Of a stretch of 64,000 bases of DNA, positions 32,722-41,498 are shown piece by piece. The first letter of the stretch is position 1; every line of letters starts with the position of its first letter. The stretch comes from Candidatus Marimicrobium litorale. Its GTDB lineage: Bacteria; Pseudomonadota; Gammaproteobacteria; Pseudomonadales; Halieaceae. The notes beneath the pieces were generated by a model, which saw only the letters and a program-made list of their open reading frames with translations, was not told where the DNA came from and searched no databases. The position numbers and the translations under genes were made by a program. The stretch covers positions 3,596,001-3,660,000 of the forward strand of contig NZ_SHNO01000001.1 in NCBI RefSeq assembly GCF_026262645.1, read 5' to 3'.

Positions 32722-33456
32722 ATGACCGGTTTGATTTTGGCGATAGCGTCGCTACTGTTTGTCCTGGCGACATGGAAAAGATGGCTGAAAACCGCGCTTC
32801 GCCAGGCGGTACCTGATCGTCTGGTGGGCTTTGCCCTGTCTATGACGGCTGGGCTAGGGTTGGCAATCGCTGCATTTTTTAGTGAGCCTGGTGTAATAGG
32901 CGGCTCACTCGCTGCTGTTGCAGCGTTCATGAGTCTGTTCTGGTTGTTGGCCACGGCAGCGGGGAAGCAAAAAACCGGGGCACCAAAAATTGTTGTAGGT
33001 CAGCCGTTGCCCGCCTATACCGCACTGAATGAAGATGGCTCCTCGTTCGATAGCCAGTCACTGGCCGGCGCTCCCTATTTACTCAAATTTTTTCGCGGCC
33101 ACTGGTGACCCTACTGTGTAGCCGAGCTTAAACGCTGGCAAGAGCTTCGGTCGGAGCTCAAAACCCCACTACAAATGGTGACAGTTTGTGCTGACTCACC
33201 CGAAGAGCTACGCAAGGGTAAAAGCAAGCACGGGCTTGAAGCGATCATGCTGTCCGATAAGGCGTTGATTGCCACCGACGCCCTGGGTCTCCGTAACATT
33301 GGCGCAAAAAGCGCGCCCCGTCCGGTACCGGTGCCCACTTCAGTGCTCGTTGATGCGCTGGGGGTCGTGCTGTGGATTGATCAGTCAGAGCATTACACCG
33401 ATCGCAGTGATCGAGAGTTTGTTCTGTCCGCGCTTAAGGAACACTTTGGCATCTAG
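32722..33456 (+). CDS. Membrane redoxin with in-frame TGA in a UxxC motif (probable selenoprotein)
   Basis: Start ATG 32722 with GGGAG 8 bases upstream. Three membrane segments (about residues 2-18, 33-53, 57-80) are followed by an AhpC/TSA-type thioredoxin fold: VVGQPLPAYTALNEDGSSFD, LLKFFRGHW, then TGA at 33106-33108 (codon 129), PYCVAELKRWQEL, MVTVCADSPEELRKGK, PVPTSVLVDALGVVLWIDQSEHYTDR. Homologues read RGHWCPYC, so TGA stands exactly at the first Cys of CxxC and gives UxxC if read as selenocysteine. The frame is intact for 115 codons after it and ends at TAG 33454. A stem (CCGAGCTT with AGCTTCGG, one bulge) lies about 14 bases downstream, in the window for a bacterial SECIS. A nonsense mutation is the alternative. 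Confidence 0.72.
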
Positions 33457-33474
33457 AAGAAAGGCCCTGCGGGG

Positions 33475-33630
33475 TACTGACAAGTTAACTTAGATTCGCT
33501 CCAAATGTGGCAACCACACACCAAAATCTCGGGAAATTACAGGCCAATTTGGGGGCCAATGACATATTTCTGGTCAGTCTAGGCCCGATTGTGTAGCGCC
33601 AGCCCGTGACCTCGAGTTAACTTGTCAGTA
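33475..33630 (+). mobile_element. 156-bp MITE, copy 2
   Basis: TACTGACAAGTTAACTTAGA to CGAGTTAACTTGTCAGTA, with 156 bp between the outer T and A and a core almost identical to copies 1 and 3. It starts 18 bp after the redoxin stop and its right end joins directly the chimeric duplicate. Confidence 0.87.
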
Positions 33631-33632
33631 CC

Positions 33633-34160
33633 CTTTGCAGCTCACCGTGACGCAAACCCTGGTCAATAAAATTCGTCCCGAGAAATTTCAGGTTTCCTGG
33701 GAGCGTGCCTGGAGCTTTTACCCTTTCCGGGTTCACGCACAAGGAATCGCTGCCAACGGTCAGACCCGCAGCCAGCAGTGGGAGGTCCACGCGGAATCAG
33801 GATCAGGCTCGATCGCTCTGCTGCCTCTTGTACTGAAGCATGTTTACCTGTCAGACATCGAAGTCGAAAACGTCGACTATCGACAGCGCCCCCGACTCAA
33901 AGCCGAGCGCGACTACAGCAAACAGATTGCCTATTTCCCCCCCATCACAGGGCGAGACATTGTTCCGGTTGACACACAGCCCCTGAAAAAAAGCGCCCCT
34001 GGAAAATTCACCTCGCCAGTGAGTCTTTCACTCAATGAGGCCAAAGCAGACGACAGTCGTCGTGTGGCACGACGTACCGCGCGCAGAACCTCCAGGCGAA
34101 ACTGATCCCGCTAGTATGTCCGGCTCTGTCGAGCGGGGCAGCTCTCATACGTTTTTCGGG
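33633..34160 (+). pseudogene. Chimeric remnant of an inverted duplication (AsmA-like 5' part joined to the Arg-rich small protein 3' part)
   Basis: Bases 33633-34014 repeat, in reverse orientation, codons 30-155 of the AsmA-like gene (27669 down to about 27289) with few changes and one A lost from an A-run. At 34014/34015 the sequence jumps to the 3' half of the small exported protein and its downstream hairpin (23051 down to 22909). The joined frame 33635-34105 codes LTVTQTLVNKIRPEKFQVSW...FTSPVSLSLNEAKADD...RRTARRTSRRN. It has no signal peptide or start of its own and is not expected to work. The missing part corresponds to about 4.2 kb. Confidence 0.85.
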
Positions 34161-34224
34161 TACTGCCAAGGTGGTACTGACAACTTAACTCGCCGAAATA
34201 GTCGATACCGTTAGTTCGTCAGTA
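34161..34224. mobile_element. Tandem left ends and a 50-bp mini-element
   Basis: TACTGCCAAGG at 34161 is a left end that caps the chimeric duplicate. A second left end TACTGACAACTTAACTCGCC at 34175 faces a right end GTTAGTTCGTCAGTA that stops at 34224, giving a 50-bp element that is little more than two TIRs. Confidence 0.55.
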
Positions 34225-34422
34225 CCCTAATTTTATCTTCAGAGAGTGCGCTCACTGGGTAGTGGACGATATCTGGCAGAGCGCACAGACGCAGAGTTTC
34301 TGCAGCAATATTCTCCCCGCACAACGTCACTCAAATCTAGTGAATCGTTTATGCTGAGTCGGTACCCCGACCGTATTTTCGTCTATACTCAATGTTACCC
34401 TCTACAAAAAGAGAGACAACAG

Positions 34423-34575
34423 ATGTTCCGATTGATCTGGCAAATTTACACGACCGGAATTGTGATATTTTTCTTGGTATTCTTGCTAGCTGAAGAGCAG
34501 CCCTTCGGCCCAGCCTTAATCAACGCGATTTTTTGGCCCGCCGGCGTCTACAATACCTATATTTCCGTCGGCTGA
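34423..34575 (+). CDS. Small single-pass membrane protein
   Basis: A 50-residue frame from the ATG at 34423 with GAGAGAC about 6 bases upstream: MFRLIWQIYTTGIVIFFLVFLLAEEQPF, then GPALINAIFWPAGVYNTYIS. It has one clear membrane helix and a second semi-hydrophobic stretch. The frame is open further upstream but without protein-like pattern. Unrecognised; small proteins of this sort are often conserved in aquatic gammaproteobacteria. Flanked on both sides by IS debris. Confidence 0.45.
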   Translation: MFRLIWQIYTTGIVIFFLVFLLAEEQPFGPALINAIFWPAGVYNTYISVG

Positions 34576-34588
34576 ATCCTTTTTTGGG

Positions 34589-34975
34589 TGCTGACAAGTT
34601 AACTCGCCGGAATTGGTAGAATCTGGCGATTAATATCTACAAACGCCACCGATTCCGGCTAGGCGCCCCTACCTGATATCATCTTCTACGCCGTCTGGCT
34701 CTGCTACCGATTCAACCTAAGCCATCGTGACATCGAAGATCTCCTAGCTGAGCGTGGCATCATCGTCACGCGAGAAGCAGTCTGTCTCTGGTGCATCAAG
34801 TTCGGAGCCATTTATACACGTCCTTTGAAATGAAAGCACCGAGGCTACGGAGATACCTTTTATATTGATGAAGTCTTCGTCAAGTGCCTGATTACCCCGA
34901 ACCCCGATCCGATGTATATCGATGATGATGGAGTGGGTGATCACTATGCGGCGATTGGCTGCTAGACGATTTGAC
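34589..34975 (+). mobile_element. 5' half of an IS6-family element (copy E)
   Basis: Left end TGCTGACAAGTTAACTCGCC, then transposase remains: KRHRFRLG, frameshift, FYAVWLCYRFNLSHRDIEDLLAERGIIVTREAVCLWCIKFGAIYTRPL, a stop, KHRGYGDTFYIDEVFVK. After the first catalytic Asp the sequence runs into LITPNPDPMYIDDDGVGDHYAAIGC, typical of neither this IS nor a clear other gene. The ATG is replaced by ATT. Confidence 0.72.
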
Positions 34976-34978
34976 CGG

Positions 34979-35225
34979 TACTGACCAGTTGACTCGCTGA
35001 CTGAGTAGAAAATCGAGCGCGGGCTATCAGACCGCTGACCTGCTTCACGCATCAGGCGCTCTCACTTTCAGATTCCGCTTGTGTTGCGCACTGATCAAGT
35101 GGCGGCCCGAACTGAAAAGATAGCAGACCCACAGGGAACAGGAAGCCCTATCGGGCGCGAGCCGCTAGCGGCTGTATGTATTGATCCTTGCATTCGATCA
35201 ACTTGCCCAGCTCAACTTATCAGTA
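34979..35225. mobile_element. 247-bp element with IS6-type ends
   Basis: TACTGACCAGTTGACTCGCT at the left and GCTCAACTTATCAGTATCC at the right. The core is non-coding and unlike the 156-bp MITEs. The right end contains the stop codon of the hydroxylase gene on the other strand. Confidence 0.5.
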
Positions 35226-36182
35226 TCCGGTTTCTTGCCAAGCCTCCCATTTACATCGCTTAGACCTGCTATGTGCAATGTGTTCTGCGTCAAGATAATG
35301 GTGGGATCTGCTCGTTTTCGTTTCGCCGAGTCCGAATTCCAGCTTCTGGTACCGGCCTGATGCCAGCCACGTTCCGCACAATCTGTCCCATACTGACAGG
35401 CAGCTACCGAGGTTCTTGCCATGGTGTTGCGATAAAGCGCTGTGGTGGATCTGATGTTGTGCGGGGCTAATGAAAAGGCGCTCAAGGGTGCCAAAGCCCA
35501 GCCAGATCGGAGTGTGGCGCAGGTTTGCACCGAAAAAATTGAAAAGAAAACCGAGGCAATCGACGCCTAGAATATCGATACCGTTGAGGCGGCTCTTGAA
35601 GAGATAGAGGAAAACACCACTGACCAGGCTGAACACCAAAAAGCCACGAAAAAAATAGGCGCAGGATTCCAGCGGGTGAACCCGGTGCACTGTGAGTGGC
35701 GTCAGATTCGTTGCGCTGTGGTGTGTGCGATGAAAACGCCACAGAAAGGGAATACGATGAAAAGCAGCATGCAACGAGAAACGACTCAAGTCTTCCATCA
35801 AAAAGAAAATCACTGTGTACGCAATACCCACCACGAGGGTTGACCCCGGCAAAACGGGGGCATCACCCAATTGTGTTTGCAGCACCGAGCCAACAACAAC
35901 GGCACCTGCCAGATGGCTGCCCAACAGTGGAACCAGTAGCAAAACATGCAAGGTGTGGTTGATCAGCAACAAGCTGACGTCGGTCGTATTGGAGCGATGT
36001 AACCAATAACGCCGAGAGAACAGTGAAGAGAGTTGTCGGCGCAACTCGAACTGCCCGCGGCGCCAGGTCACGGCGAGCGAGGCCATAAGAAGAGAGCTAA
36101 ACAGGAACATCCAGAACAGGCGCTTGCTTGGATCAGTGGGCGCCTGCAGTGGTGTGAGTATCAGGTCTGTCAGCTCGAGCAT
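35220..36182 (-). CDS. Fatty acid hydroxylase/sterol desaturase family protein
   Basis: A 320-residue membrane enzyme with the di-iron histidine boxes of the superfamily: HAAFHRIPFLWRFHRTHHS (HxxxH and HxxHH-type) and HQIHHS near residue 240, plus four or more membrane segments (about 25-42, 72-95, 110-130, 175-195). Such enzymes hydroxylate or desaturate lipids, or cleave ether lipids, with O2 and di-iron. It is the last gene of the iron operon, 18 bp after the TonB receptor. Its last codons GGA TAC TGA fall into the terminal repeat of a mobile element, so the natural C-terminus may be shortened or replaced. Confidence 0.85.
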   Translation of the reverse strand: MLELTDLILTPLQAPTDPSKRLFWMFLFSSLLMASLAVTWRRGQFELRRQLSSLFSRRYWLHRSNTTDVSLLLINHTLHVLLLVPLLGSHLAGAVVVGSVLQTQLGDAPVLPGSTLVVGIAYTVIFFLMEDLSRFSLHAAFHRIPFLWRFHRTHHSATNLTPLTVHRVHPLESCAYFFRGFLVFSLVSGVFLYLFKSRLNGIDILGVDCLGFLFNFFGANLRHTPIWLGFGTLERLFISPAQHQIHHSALSQHHGKNLGSCLSVWDRLCGTWLASGRYQKLEFGLGETKTSRSHHYLDAEHIAHSRSKRCKWEAWQETGY

Positions 36183-36200
36183 AGCGGCGGGGCCAATGCC

Positions 36201-38390
36201 CTAGAAAGTGTACCTGATCCGGGCCCTGTAGACCCGCGGACTGGTGGGTCGCGCGCCAAAGGGTCGCCAGGAAACAATGGCTTTTTCGTCTGTGGCGTTA
36301 TCAACGTTCAATTGCACTAGCCAGGTGTCGTTGGGCCGCCATAAAAGCGATAAATCCAGCGTTGTGTATTCATCTGTATGAACTGCGTCGTCAATGCTGC
36401 CCCGGCCCGCCCGATCTCGCATTTTGTCCTGATAGTTGACCGCCGCAAAAGCTTCCCATTGCGCAGCTTGAGCACCTACCTGCAGTCGTCCTACGTTTTC
36501 GGGCAGATAAGGCAGTTCGTCACCTTGTCTGACATTACCCCATTGGGAAAAACTGGATTCGAAGGAATTCTGAAAGGAGGATTCCGTGTAGGTATAGGTG
36601 AGATTGACAGGGAACTGAATTGCGCCTCCTGCGTTCGCAACGTATTGTCCATAAACCTCAACGCCGGCAACTTGTACCTCGCCACCGTTAAATTCCTCAC
36701 CCACCTCGCAGCCACTTTCACTGGCCCGACAACGACCGATCAGGTTTTTGTAGTCACTGAAAAAACCAATCACCTCGACATTAATTTCCTCCTTGTTGAA
36801 GCGGAGACCGTATTCGTAGTTGATGGCCTCCTCGGGATCGACGTTACTATCGGCGGATGCTCCGGCCGGAGAGTAACCCTTGTTTACGCCCACGAGGAAG
36901 CCGAGGTGGTCGGTGTACTGCCAAAACGCACCAGCTCCGGGGGCAAAGTAATCTTGAGACTTGCTGGATTTACTCCCTGCAAGATCATCCTTGAAATCGC
37001 TGTCTATGAATTCGTACCGCAGCCCGGCGTTAAACTTCCAGTTCTTCCAGCTGACCGTATCGTGGATATACGTGGCTACAGCGTCGGTCTCGGCCTTGTT
37101 GAGAACCTTATTGCCGCGGTCGATTCCATCGCTAACTAATTCGACATCTTGCATTAAATAGCTGCGAGTAAAGTGGTCCCTGTTAATGGAGTCACGATGC
37201 AACCGCAAGCCCGCTTCCAGTTGGTGTTGTATCGCTCCCTGATCTATCAAGGAGTCAACAGAAAACTGAATACCCTCCGAGTCATAGTCCCGGTCATTAT
37301 CGGTGACATCGAGAGTCTCGCTATCAGATGTATTAGAGTCGATCTCTCCCCGGATAATGCCTAATTGACGGGGGAACAACTGCGGCTGGGTGAGTATGTT
37401 TGATAACCCTGCACCAGCGATAAAACCATTCAATTTATTCCAGGAGCGCTCGTAGTGATTCCAGTAAATCTGAGTGCCTACCGTCAGTGCCTCCGACAAA
37501 TAGAGCGTATGGTCAAAGTGTGCCTGAATATGCTCAGAGTCGAAATTGTCCAGCTGACTGGACGCATATCGCCGCAACGGATCTCTATCGAAGTCTTCAT
37601 CAGTGAGGCCTAGGTAGGTCTCATCGGAATTTTCATCAGCGTAACCCAGTTTGAGTGTAAACCGCTGGTCAAACCCCAGCAGGTCCTGGGGAGCCCATTG
37701 CAGCTTCGCGTTGATGTCGTTGCGGGTAAAACCGGTATCACCGCCACCATCCAGATCCTTGAAACCGTCACTTCCGTAACGTAGTCCCTCGACCCAGTAA
37801 CCGAAGTCACCGAGCCTGTCCCCAAAGAATGCATGATATTTCTCATAGCCGTCCGTGCCCACACCGAGATCGACAAAGCCAGTCCGCTCCTCTGGCACCG
37901 GTGGTGTCACCAGGTTGATGGCACCACCCACGTTATTTGGGCCAATCTTGATCGTTGCCGGACCCTTGACCACCTCGACTGCACGCATACGGCTGATGTT
38001 GGGTATGTAGTAGGCGGCGGGGGCAGAATAAGGCGCGGGGGTAATCAATACGCCGTCCTCCAGTAGCGTGATTTTCTGGCTGCGCTCACTGGTGACGCCA
38101 CGCAAGCCAATGTTAGGGCGTAAACCGAAGCCATCCTCCTGACGGATATAAACCCCCGGTAGCGTTGAAAGCACCTTGTTGAGATCGGGGTAGTCGAATT
38201 CTTCTAGTTGGGCCTCGTCCAGTAGGTACGCGGACCCGGAAAGGGTGCGGATCGCGTCTTTACCGCCAGTGACCAACACCTCTTCCATAGGGGGAGAGGT
38301 GCTGTTTGCCGGGTTATCGGCTGCGGTGCTTGTCATACTGAGCAGGCTCAAAAGCCCACACACGGCAGGGTTTGCTAATTGTCTTTTCAC
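36201..38390 (-). CDS. TonB-dependent outer-membrane receptor (FecA-like)
   Basis: A 729-residue receptor. Signal peptide to about residue 24; TonB box-like MEEVLVTGG; plug domain with LSTLPGVYIRQEDGFGLRPNIGLRGVTSERSQKITLLEDGVLITPAPYSAPAAYY and VEVVKGPATIKIGPNNVGGAINLVTP; then 22-strand-type barrel repeats ending in a C-terminal Phe (RIRYTF). The plug wording matches the Fe(3+)-dicitrate receptor group. GTG start at 38390 with AGGGAT upstream. It sits 14 bp after the imelysin gene in a Fur-box-preceded operon, so it most probably imports a ferric complex. No N-terminal signalling domain, hence no FecIR-type surface signalling. Confidence 0.92.
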   Translation of the reverse strand: MKRQLANPAVCGLLSLLSMTSTAADNPANSTSPPMEEVLVTGGKDAIRTLSGSAYLLDEAQLEEFDYPDLNKVLSTLPGVYIRQEDGFGLRPNIGLRGVTSERSQKITLLEDGVLITPAPYSAPAAYYIPNISRMRAVEVVKGPATIKIGPNNVGGAINLVTPPVPEERTGFVDLGVGTDGYEKYHAFFGDRLGDFGYWVEGLRYGSDGFKDLDGGGDTGFTRNDINAKLQWAPQDLLGFDQRFTLKLGYADENSDETYLGLTDEDFDRDPLRRYASSQLDNFDSEHIQAHFDHTLYLSEALTVGTQIYWNHYERSWNKLNGFIAGAGLSNILTQPQLFPRQLGIIRGEIDSNTSDSETLDVTDNDRDYDSEGIQFSVDSLIDQGAIQHQLEAGLRLHRDSINRDHFTRSYLMQDVELVSDGIDRGNKVLNKAETDAVATYIHDTVSWKNWKFNAGLRYEFIDSDFKDDLAGSKSSKSQDYFAPGAGAFWQYTDHLGFLVGVNKGYSPAGASADSNVDPEEAINYEYGLRFNKEEINVEVIGFFSDYKNLIGRCRASESGCEVGEEFNGGEVQVAGVEVYGQYVANAGGAIQFPVNLTYTYTESSFQNSFESSFSQWGNVRQGDELPYLPENVGRLQVGAQAAQWEAFAAVNYQDKMRDRAGRGSIDDAVHTDEYTTLDLSLLWRPNDTWLVQLNVDNATDEKAIVSWRPFGARPTSPRVYRARIRYTF

Positions 38391-38404
38391 GAGAAAATAT
38401 CCCT

Positions 38405-39649
38405 TTAATCGTTATCGGTCTGTGCCCGGTCTGGCAGGTCAACATTGATCGCTGCAACAAAGCCCACCTTGAGGTCGTCAGTCAGCGCCTTTATGTGGCC
38501 TAAAAGGTTGCAGGCTGGAAATTCACCGACGAAGTCCGGGTTAGCAAACGCGTTGATACACTCTGTCTCCTGCGCTGAGGTATCCAATGCGGCTGCCTGG
38601 GTGACCAGCGAATCGTTGCTGTTATCGATGACGGCGACTGCGATTGCCGTATGGTCTGTGAATCGGCGGTTTAATTCAGGCATGCCCGCCGCGTCAATCA
38701 GATCGTCAAAACCAAGTCCGTCGGCACCAGTCATCAAAGTGCCGAATGCCAACAGGTTGGCTCGAATGCCCGCTAAAGAGTATTCCCGATAAGGCGACTC
38801 CACTGCATCAGGACACGAAATGCCAGGACAGCCATCGTTGATGCCTATGGGTACGCCAAGTTTCCGATCCTTTACGTCCAGATCAAGATAAAAGAGTGCG
38901 TCTGATAGCGCGGTCAGGCTATCACTTACGTTAGCCGGATCAACAAAACGGCTTCTGTAATCGCCGCTGGTGCTTGACCAGGCGTCATGAAGTGTCTCTG
39001 CGGCGTCGGCAATATCCTGTGCAATAGTGATCGCATAGTCGCAACGCAAACGTTTCTTTTCATCATCTGGCCGGGCATCCCAATCAGCTGTTTCAGCAAT
39101 CTGGCTGGGGCAGTGATGATTGAGATCCTCGCTGAACAGCAGGTATTCAACAGCGCCAATACCCCGTTGCACGACGGTTTTGCTGCTAATACTGAACGAT
39201 GAATCCTCGCTTGCCTGAACGAGCGCTTGGTCCACACCGCACAAACTGAGCTCGCCTGCCGCGCTTGAATTGAGTCGGTAGGTCAGTGAGCTGTTATTGT
39301 CCAGTGCCGGGCCAAAGAGGTGCATCTCTGTTGCTTGAACAGCATCCATAAGATTCTCCCATTGTGACCCCGCAGACTCCCGCGCAGCAGATTCCTCTGT
39401 GCTTGCGATACTTTCGCAGTAGCTCGCTATCGATCCGGATGAAGTGCCTAGCGGAGCGGCAAGTTCTGCGACGGCAGCATAATTTGGAAGAATAATATTG
39501 TCTGCGTAATTGACAAACATCGAAGTGAAATCGAAGTTATCTCCAGTTGCAGGTTGGCTATCCGACCCGCCGGTTCCGCTATCTACGCAGGCAGCGAGAG
39601 TAAGCGACAAGGCCAGTGGGATCACCGGTAGTCTCAGGTATTCAGGCAT
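38405..39649 (-). CDS. Imelysin-family (peptidase M75-like) lipoprotein
   Basis: From the ATG at 39649 (GAGGTG upstream) the product is 414 residues with lipoprotein signal LALSLTLAAC. The mature part matches imelysin/IrpA: YCESI, LFGPALDN, GIGAVEYLLFSEDLNHHCPSQ, where imelysins have a GxHxxE-type motif (here GAVEYLLF, so the His is missing), a long CDYAITIAQDIADAA helix and YREYSLAGIRANLLAFGTLMTG. Imelysins are iron-regulated surface or periplasmic proteins with no proven peptidase activity; they are thought to bind iron or an iron complex. It lies between the DUF4856 lipoprotein and the TonB receptor. Confidence 0.82.
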   Translation of the reverse strand: MPEYLRLPVIPLALSLTLAACVDSGTGGSDSQPATGDNFDFTSMFVNYADNIILPNYAAVAELAAPLGTSSGSIASYCESIASTEESAARESAGSQWENLMDAVQATEMHLFGPALDNNSSLTYRLNSSAAGELSLCGVDQALVQASEDSSFSISSKTVVQRGIGAVEYLLFSEDLNHHCPSQIAETADWDARPDDEKKRLRCDYAITIAQDIADAAETLHDAWSSTSGDYRSRFVDPANVSDSLTALSDALFYLDLDVKDRKLGVPIGINDGCPGISCPDAVESPYREYSLAGIRANLLAFGTLMTGADGLGFDDLIDAAGMPELNRRFTDHTAIAVAVIDNSNDSLVTQAAALDTSAQETECINAFANPDFVGEFPACNLLGHIKALTDDLKVGFVAAINVDLPDRAQTDND

Positions 39650-39679
39650 ATCTCGTTTTTCACCTCTAGTAATGCAAAA

Positions 39680-39697
39680 AAGGCGCTGATGCGCCTT
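39680..39697 (-). terminator. Terminator hairpin between DUF4856 and imelysin genes
   Basis: On the minus strand AAGGCGC-ATCA-GCGCCTT is followed by TTTT and GCATT, the form of a Rho-independent terminator. A second hairpin (CAAGAGCCGC with GCGGCCCTTG, 39731-39759) lies between it and the DUF4856 stop. Only 30 bp remain before the imelysin start, so downstream genes depend on read-through. Confidence 0.68.
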
Positions 39698-39768
39698 GCT
39701 GTTCGCTCTCTGTAAACTGTAATTACCAAACAAGAGCCGCCCTGTTTGAGCGGCCCTTGGAAAGTCAG

Positions 39769-41406
39769 TTACCAGTTAGCGACATTCTCACTGTCGAATG
39801 CATATGCTCTCTCGAGAATATCTCTGGCGGCGAGAAGGTCTGCTCGATAGGCGTCCTTCGCTTCGGAGGCTGACAAGGCGCCGCCGAAGAGGCTGCCGTT
39901 TTGTGTGCCATCGGCAAGCACGGGGGCTTCGCCCATTAAGCTCAGTACTTCCTTAAGGTCGTTCACGTTCGCGCCAACATCGGTGCCGTTTACCGCACCG
40001 GTGCGGAACGGCGAATAGGGGCTAAACTGTAAGCCCAGAGCAAATCCTTTCATTTCCGCCCAGTGCTTGGCCAGAGTGAGAAAATTGTCGAGATCGGAAA
40101 AATCCTCATTCACGAAATTGTCCATATCGCCCAATGTGTCATTGATGTAGTGCACGACGGTCGCAGCGATACACTTTTCCCAGGTCTGCGCCGCGATAAC
40201 GATTTGTGCGTTCAAAGCTGCGGAAGCCTCGGCGCTGAGGCTGCCGGGAGATGACTCGGTAGCGCCGTTAGCGGCGTTTTGCAGGATTTCGCGGCCCAGG
40301 ACGAACGCATTGAACACCTCTGTTGTATAGTCGGTGGGGTTACTATTTTCTGCTGTCCCCAAGTCGCGTTTCGCGCAGTTGGTTGAATTAGCGAAGTTGA
40401 ATTCGCTGCGCAGGTCGATGGCCCCATCAGACACAACGCTGTCTTGATAGGCGGGGTCTTTGATAACAGCATCGCCCTGCTCGGTATAGTTTCGTGCAGC
40501 ACCGAAGTAACCGAAGGCCTCGTCAAAGTCGTGAGCGCCCTCCGTGTAGCTCTTACCCTCTGCAAGGGTCAAGTTAGCGTCGGAGCCATAATCAATGCTC
40601 ATATAGTCAGCGGTACCCTGCGAAAAAGTGAGTGCACCCAGGGTAAACTTCTGGATAAGCTGACGGAGGTCTAGCCCCTCTTCCGTGACGGTGGGCGTGC
40701 CAATATTGGCGGTGCCACCGGCAATCGCGATGGAATCAGTGGTGTCAGCCGTTTCCTCCGCTAAGATTCGTAAATATTCGTTCAACAGGTCTGCGGGCGT
40801 GGAAAAGCCTGTCCAGCCGAAAAACTCTCCCCCGAGTATGTGGTCTTCCTTATCGTTACCCGCAAACTTGCTAATGATGTCTTTTCCACTGGAGATCGCG
40901 CCGGGCACAATAGTCTCGCTAGGGGCATCGTCATCATTAACAATGATCGACTCACCGCCGGATAAAGCGAAATTAGGCGGATAGCTTGCATCGCGAATAT
41001 CCGGGTCGAGCGAGATGTAAAAGTTCAGGTCTGTGACAACATCACTGGGCACTGTCGCAGCGTTGCGTTCAAGCCCAAGCATGGCACTCACCAGGTCGCT
41101 GACCAAAACCTGACGGGCACTTTGTCCGGTATAGGAGACGGTGCTTGCACCGCTGTCGTCTTCAAACGCGTATGTTGCAGGCAGGGCATCACAGGCGTCC
41201 CCCACACCGTCGACATCAGCATCGGCCTGGTCTTCATTGCTATCGTCAACGCAGTTATCGTTTTCATCCGCCACGCCATCACCATCGGTATCCGGCGCAG
41301 TAATATTGCTGCCAAGACCGCCGCCACCACCACCACCACCACCGCAGGCAGCCAGTGTCAGAGTGCCCAGTATTACTGTGAGAGCTAATAAGTATCTGAA
41401 TAACAT
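39769..41406 (-). CDS. DUF4856 lipoprotein with Gly linker and TSP3-like repeat
   Basis: A 545-residue lipoprotein (signal LALTVILGTLTLAAC; AGGAT 8 bases before the ATG). Directly after the lipid Cys come nine Gly residues, then DTDGDGVADENDNCVDDSNEDQADADVDGVGDACD, a Ca2+-binding thrombospondin type 3 repeat. The main part fits DUF4856: VSYTGQSARQVLVSDL, FGWTGFSTPADLLNEYLRILAEETADT, LRQLIQKFTLGALTFSQGTADYM, HDFDEAFGYFGAARNY and HWAEMKGFALGLQFSPYSPF. DUF4856 genes often sit beside imelysins and TonB receptors. It is the first gene after a Fur-like box; a role in capturing an iron complex at the outer membrane is inferred. Confidence 0.84.
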   Translation of the reverse strand: MLFRYLLALTVILGTLTLAACGGGGGGGGGLGSNITAPDTDGDGVADENDNCVDDSNEDQADADVDGVGDACDALPATYAFEDDSGASTVSYTGQSARQVLVSDLVSAMLGLERNAATVPSDVVTDLNFYISLDPDIRDASYPPNFALSGGESIIVNDDDAPSETIVPGAISSGKDIISKFAGNDKEDHILGGEFFGWTGFSTPADLLNEYLRILAEETADTTDSIAIAGGTANIGTPTVTEEGLDLRQLIQKFTLGALTFSQGTADYMSIDYGSDANLTLAEGKSYTEGAHDFDEAFGYFGAARNYTEQGDAVIKDPAYQDSVVSDGAIDLRSEFNFANSTNCAKRDLGTAENSNPTDYTTEVFNAFVLGREILQNAANGATESSPGSLSAEASAALNAQIVIAAQTWEKCIAATVVHYINDTLGDMDNFVNEDFSDLDNFLTLAKHWAEMKGFALGLQFSPYSPFRTGAVNGTDVGANVNDLKEVLSLMGEAPVLADGTQNGSLFGGALSASEAKDAYRADLLAARDILERAYAFDSENVANW

Positions 41407-41498
41407 AATAAAATCCTGATATAGAATGTGTTAAGCGGGCTTCATCGGCACTTATCCGGGAATGGCACCGCACTAAGTAGCAATTACTGCAATCATAA

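Noticed and set aside
36378-37139. Long plus-strand frame opposite the TonB receptor
   Set aside because: Antisense shadow of a well-supported receptor gene.
39769-41406. Calling the DUF4856 protein a matrix adhesin from its thrombospondin-type repeat
   Set aside because: The single TSP3-like repeat is a short linker after the lipid Cys; the main domain and the neighbours indicate the iron-operon family.
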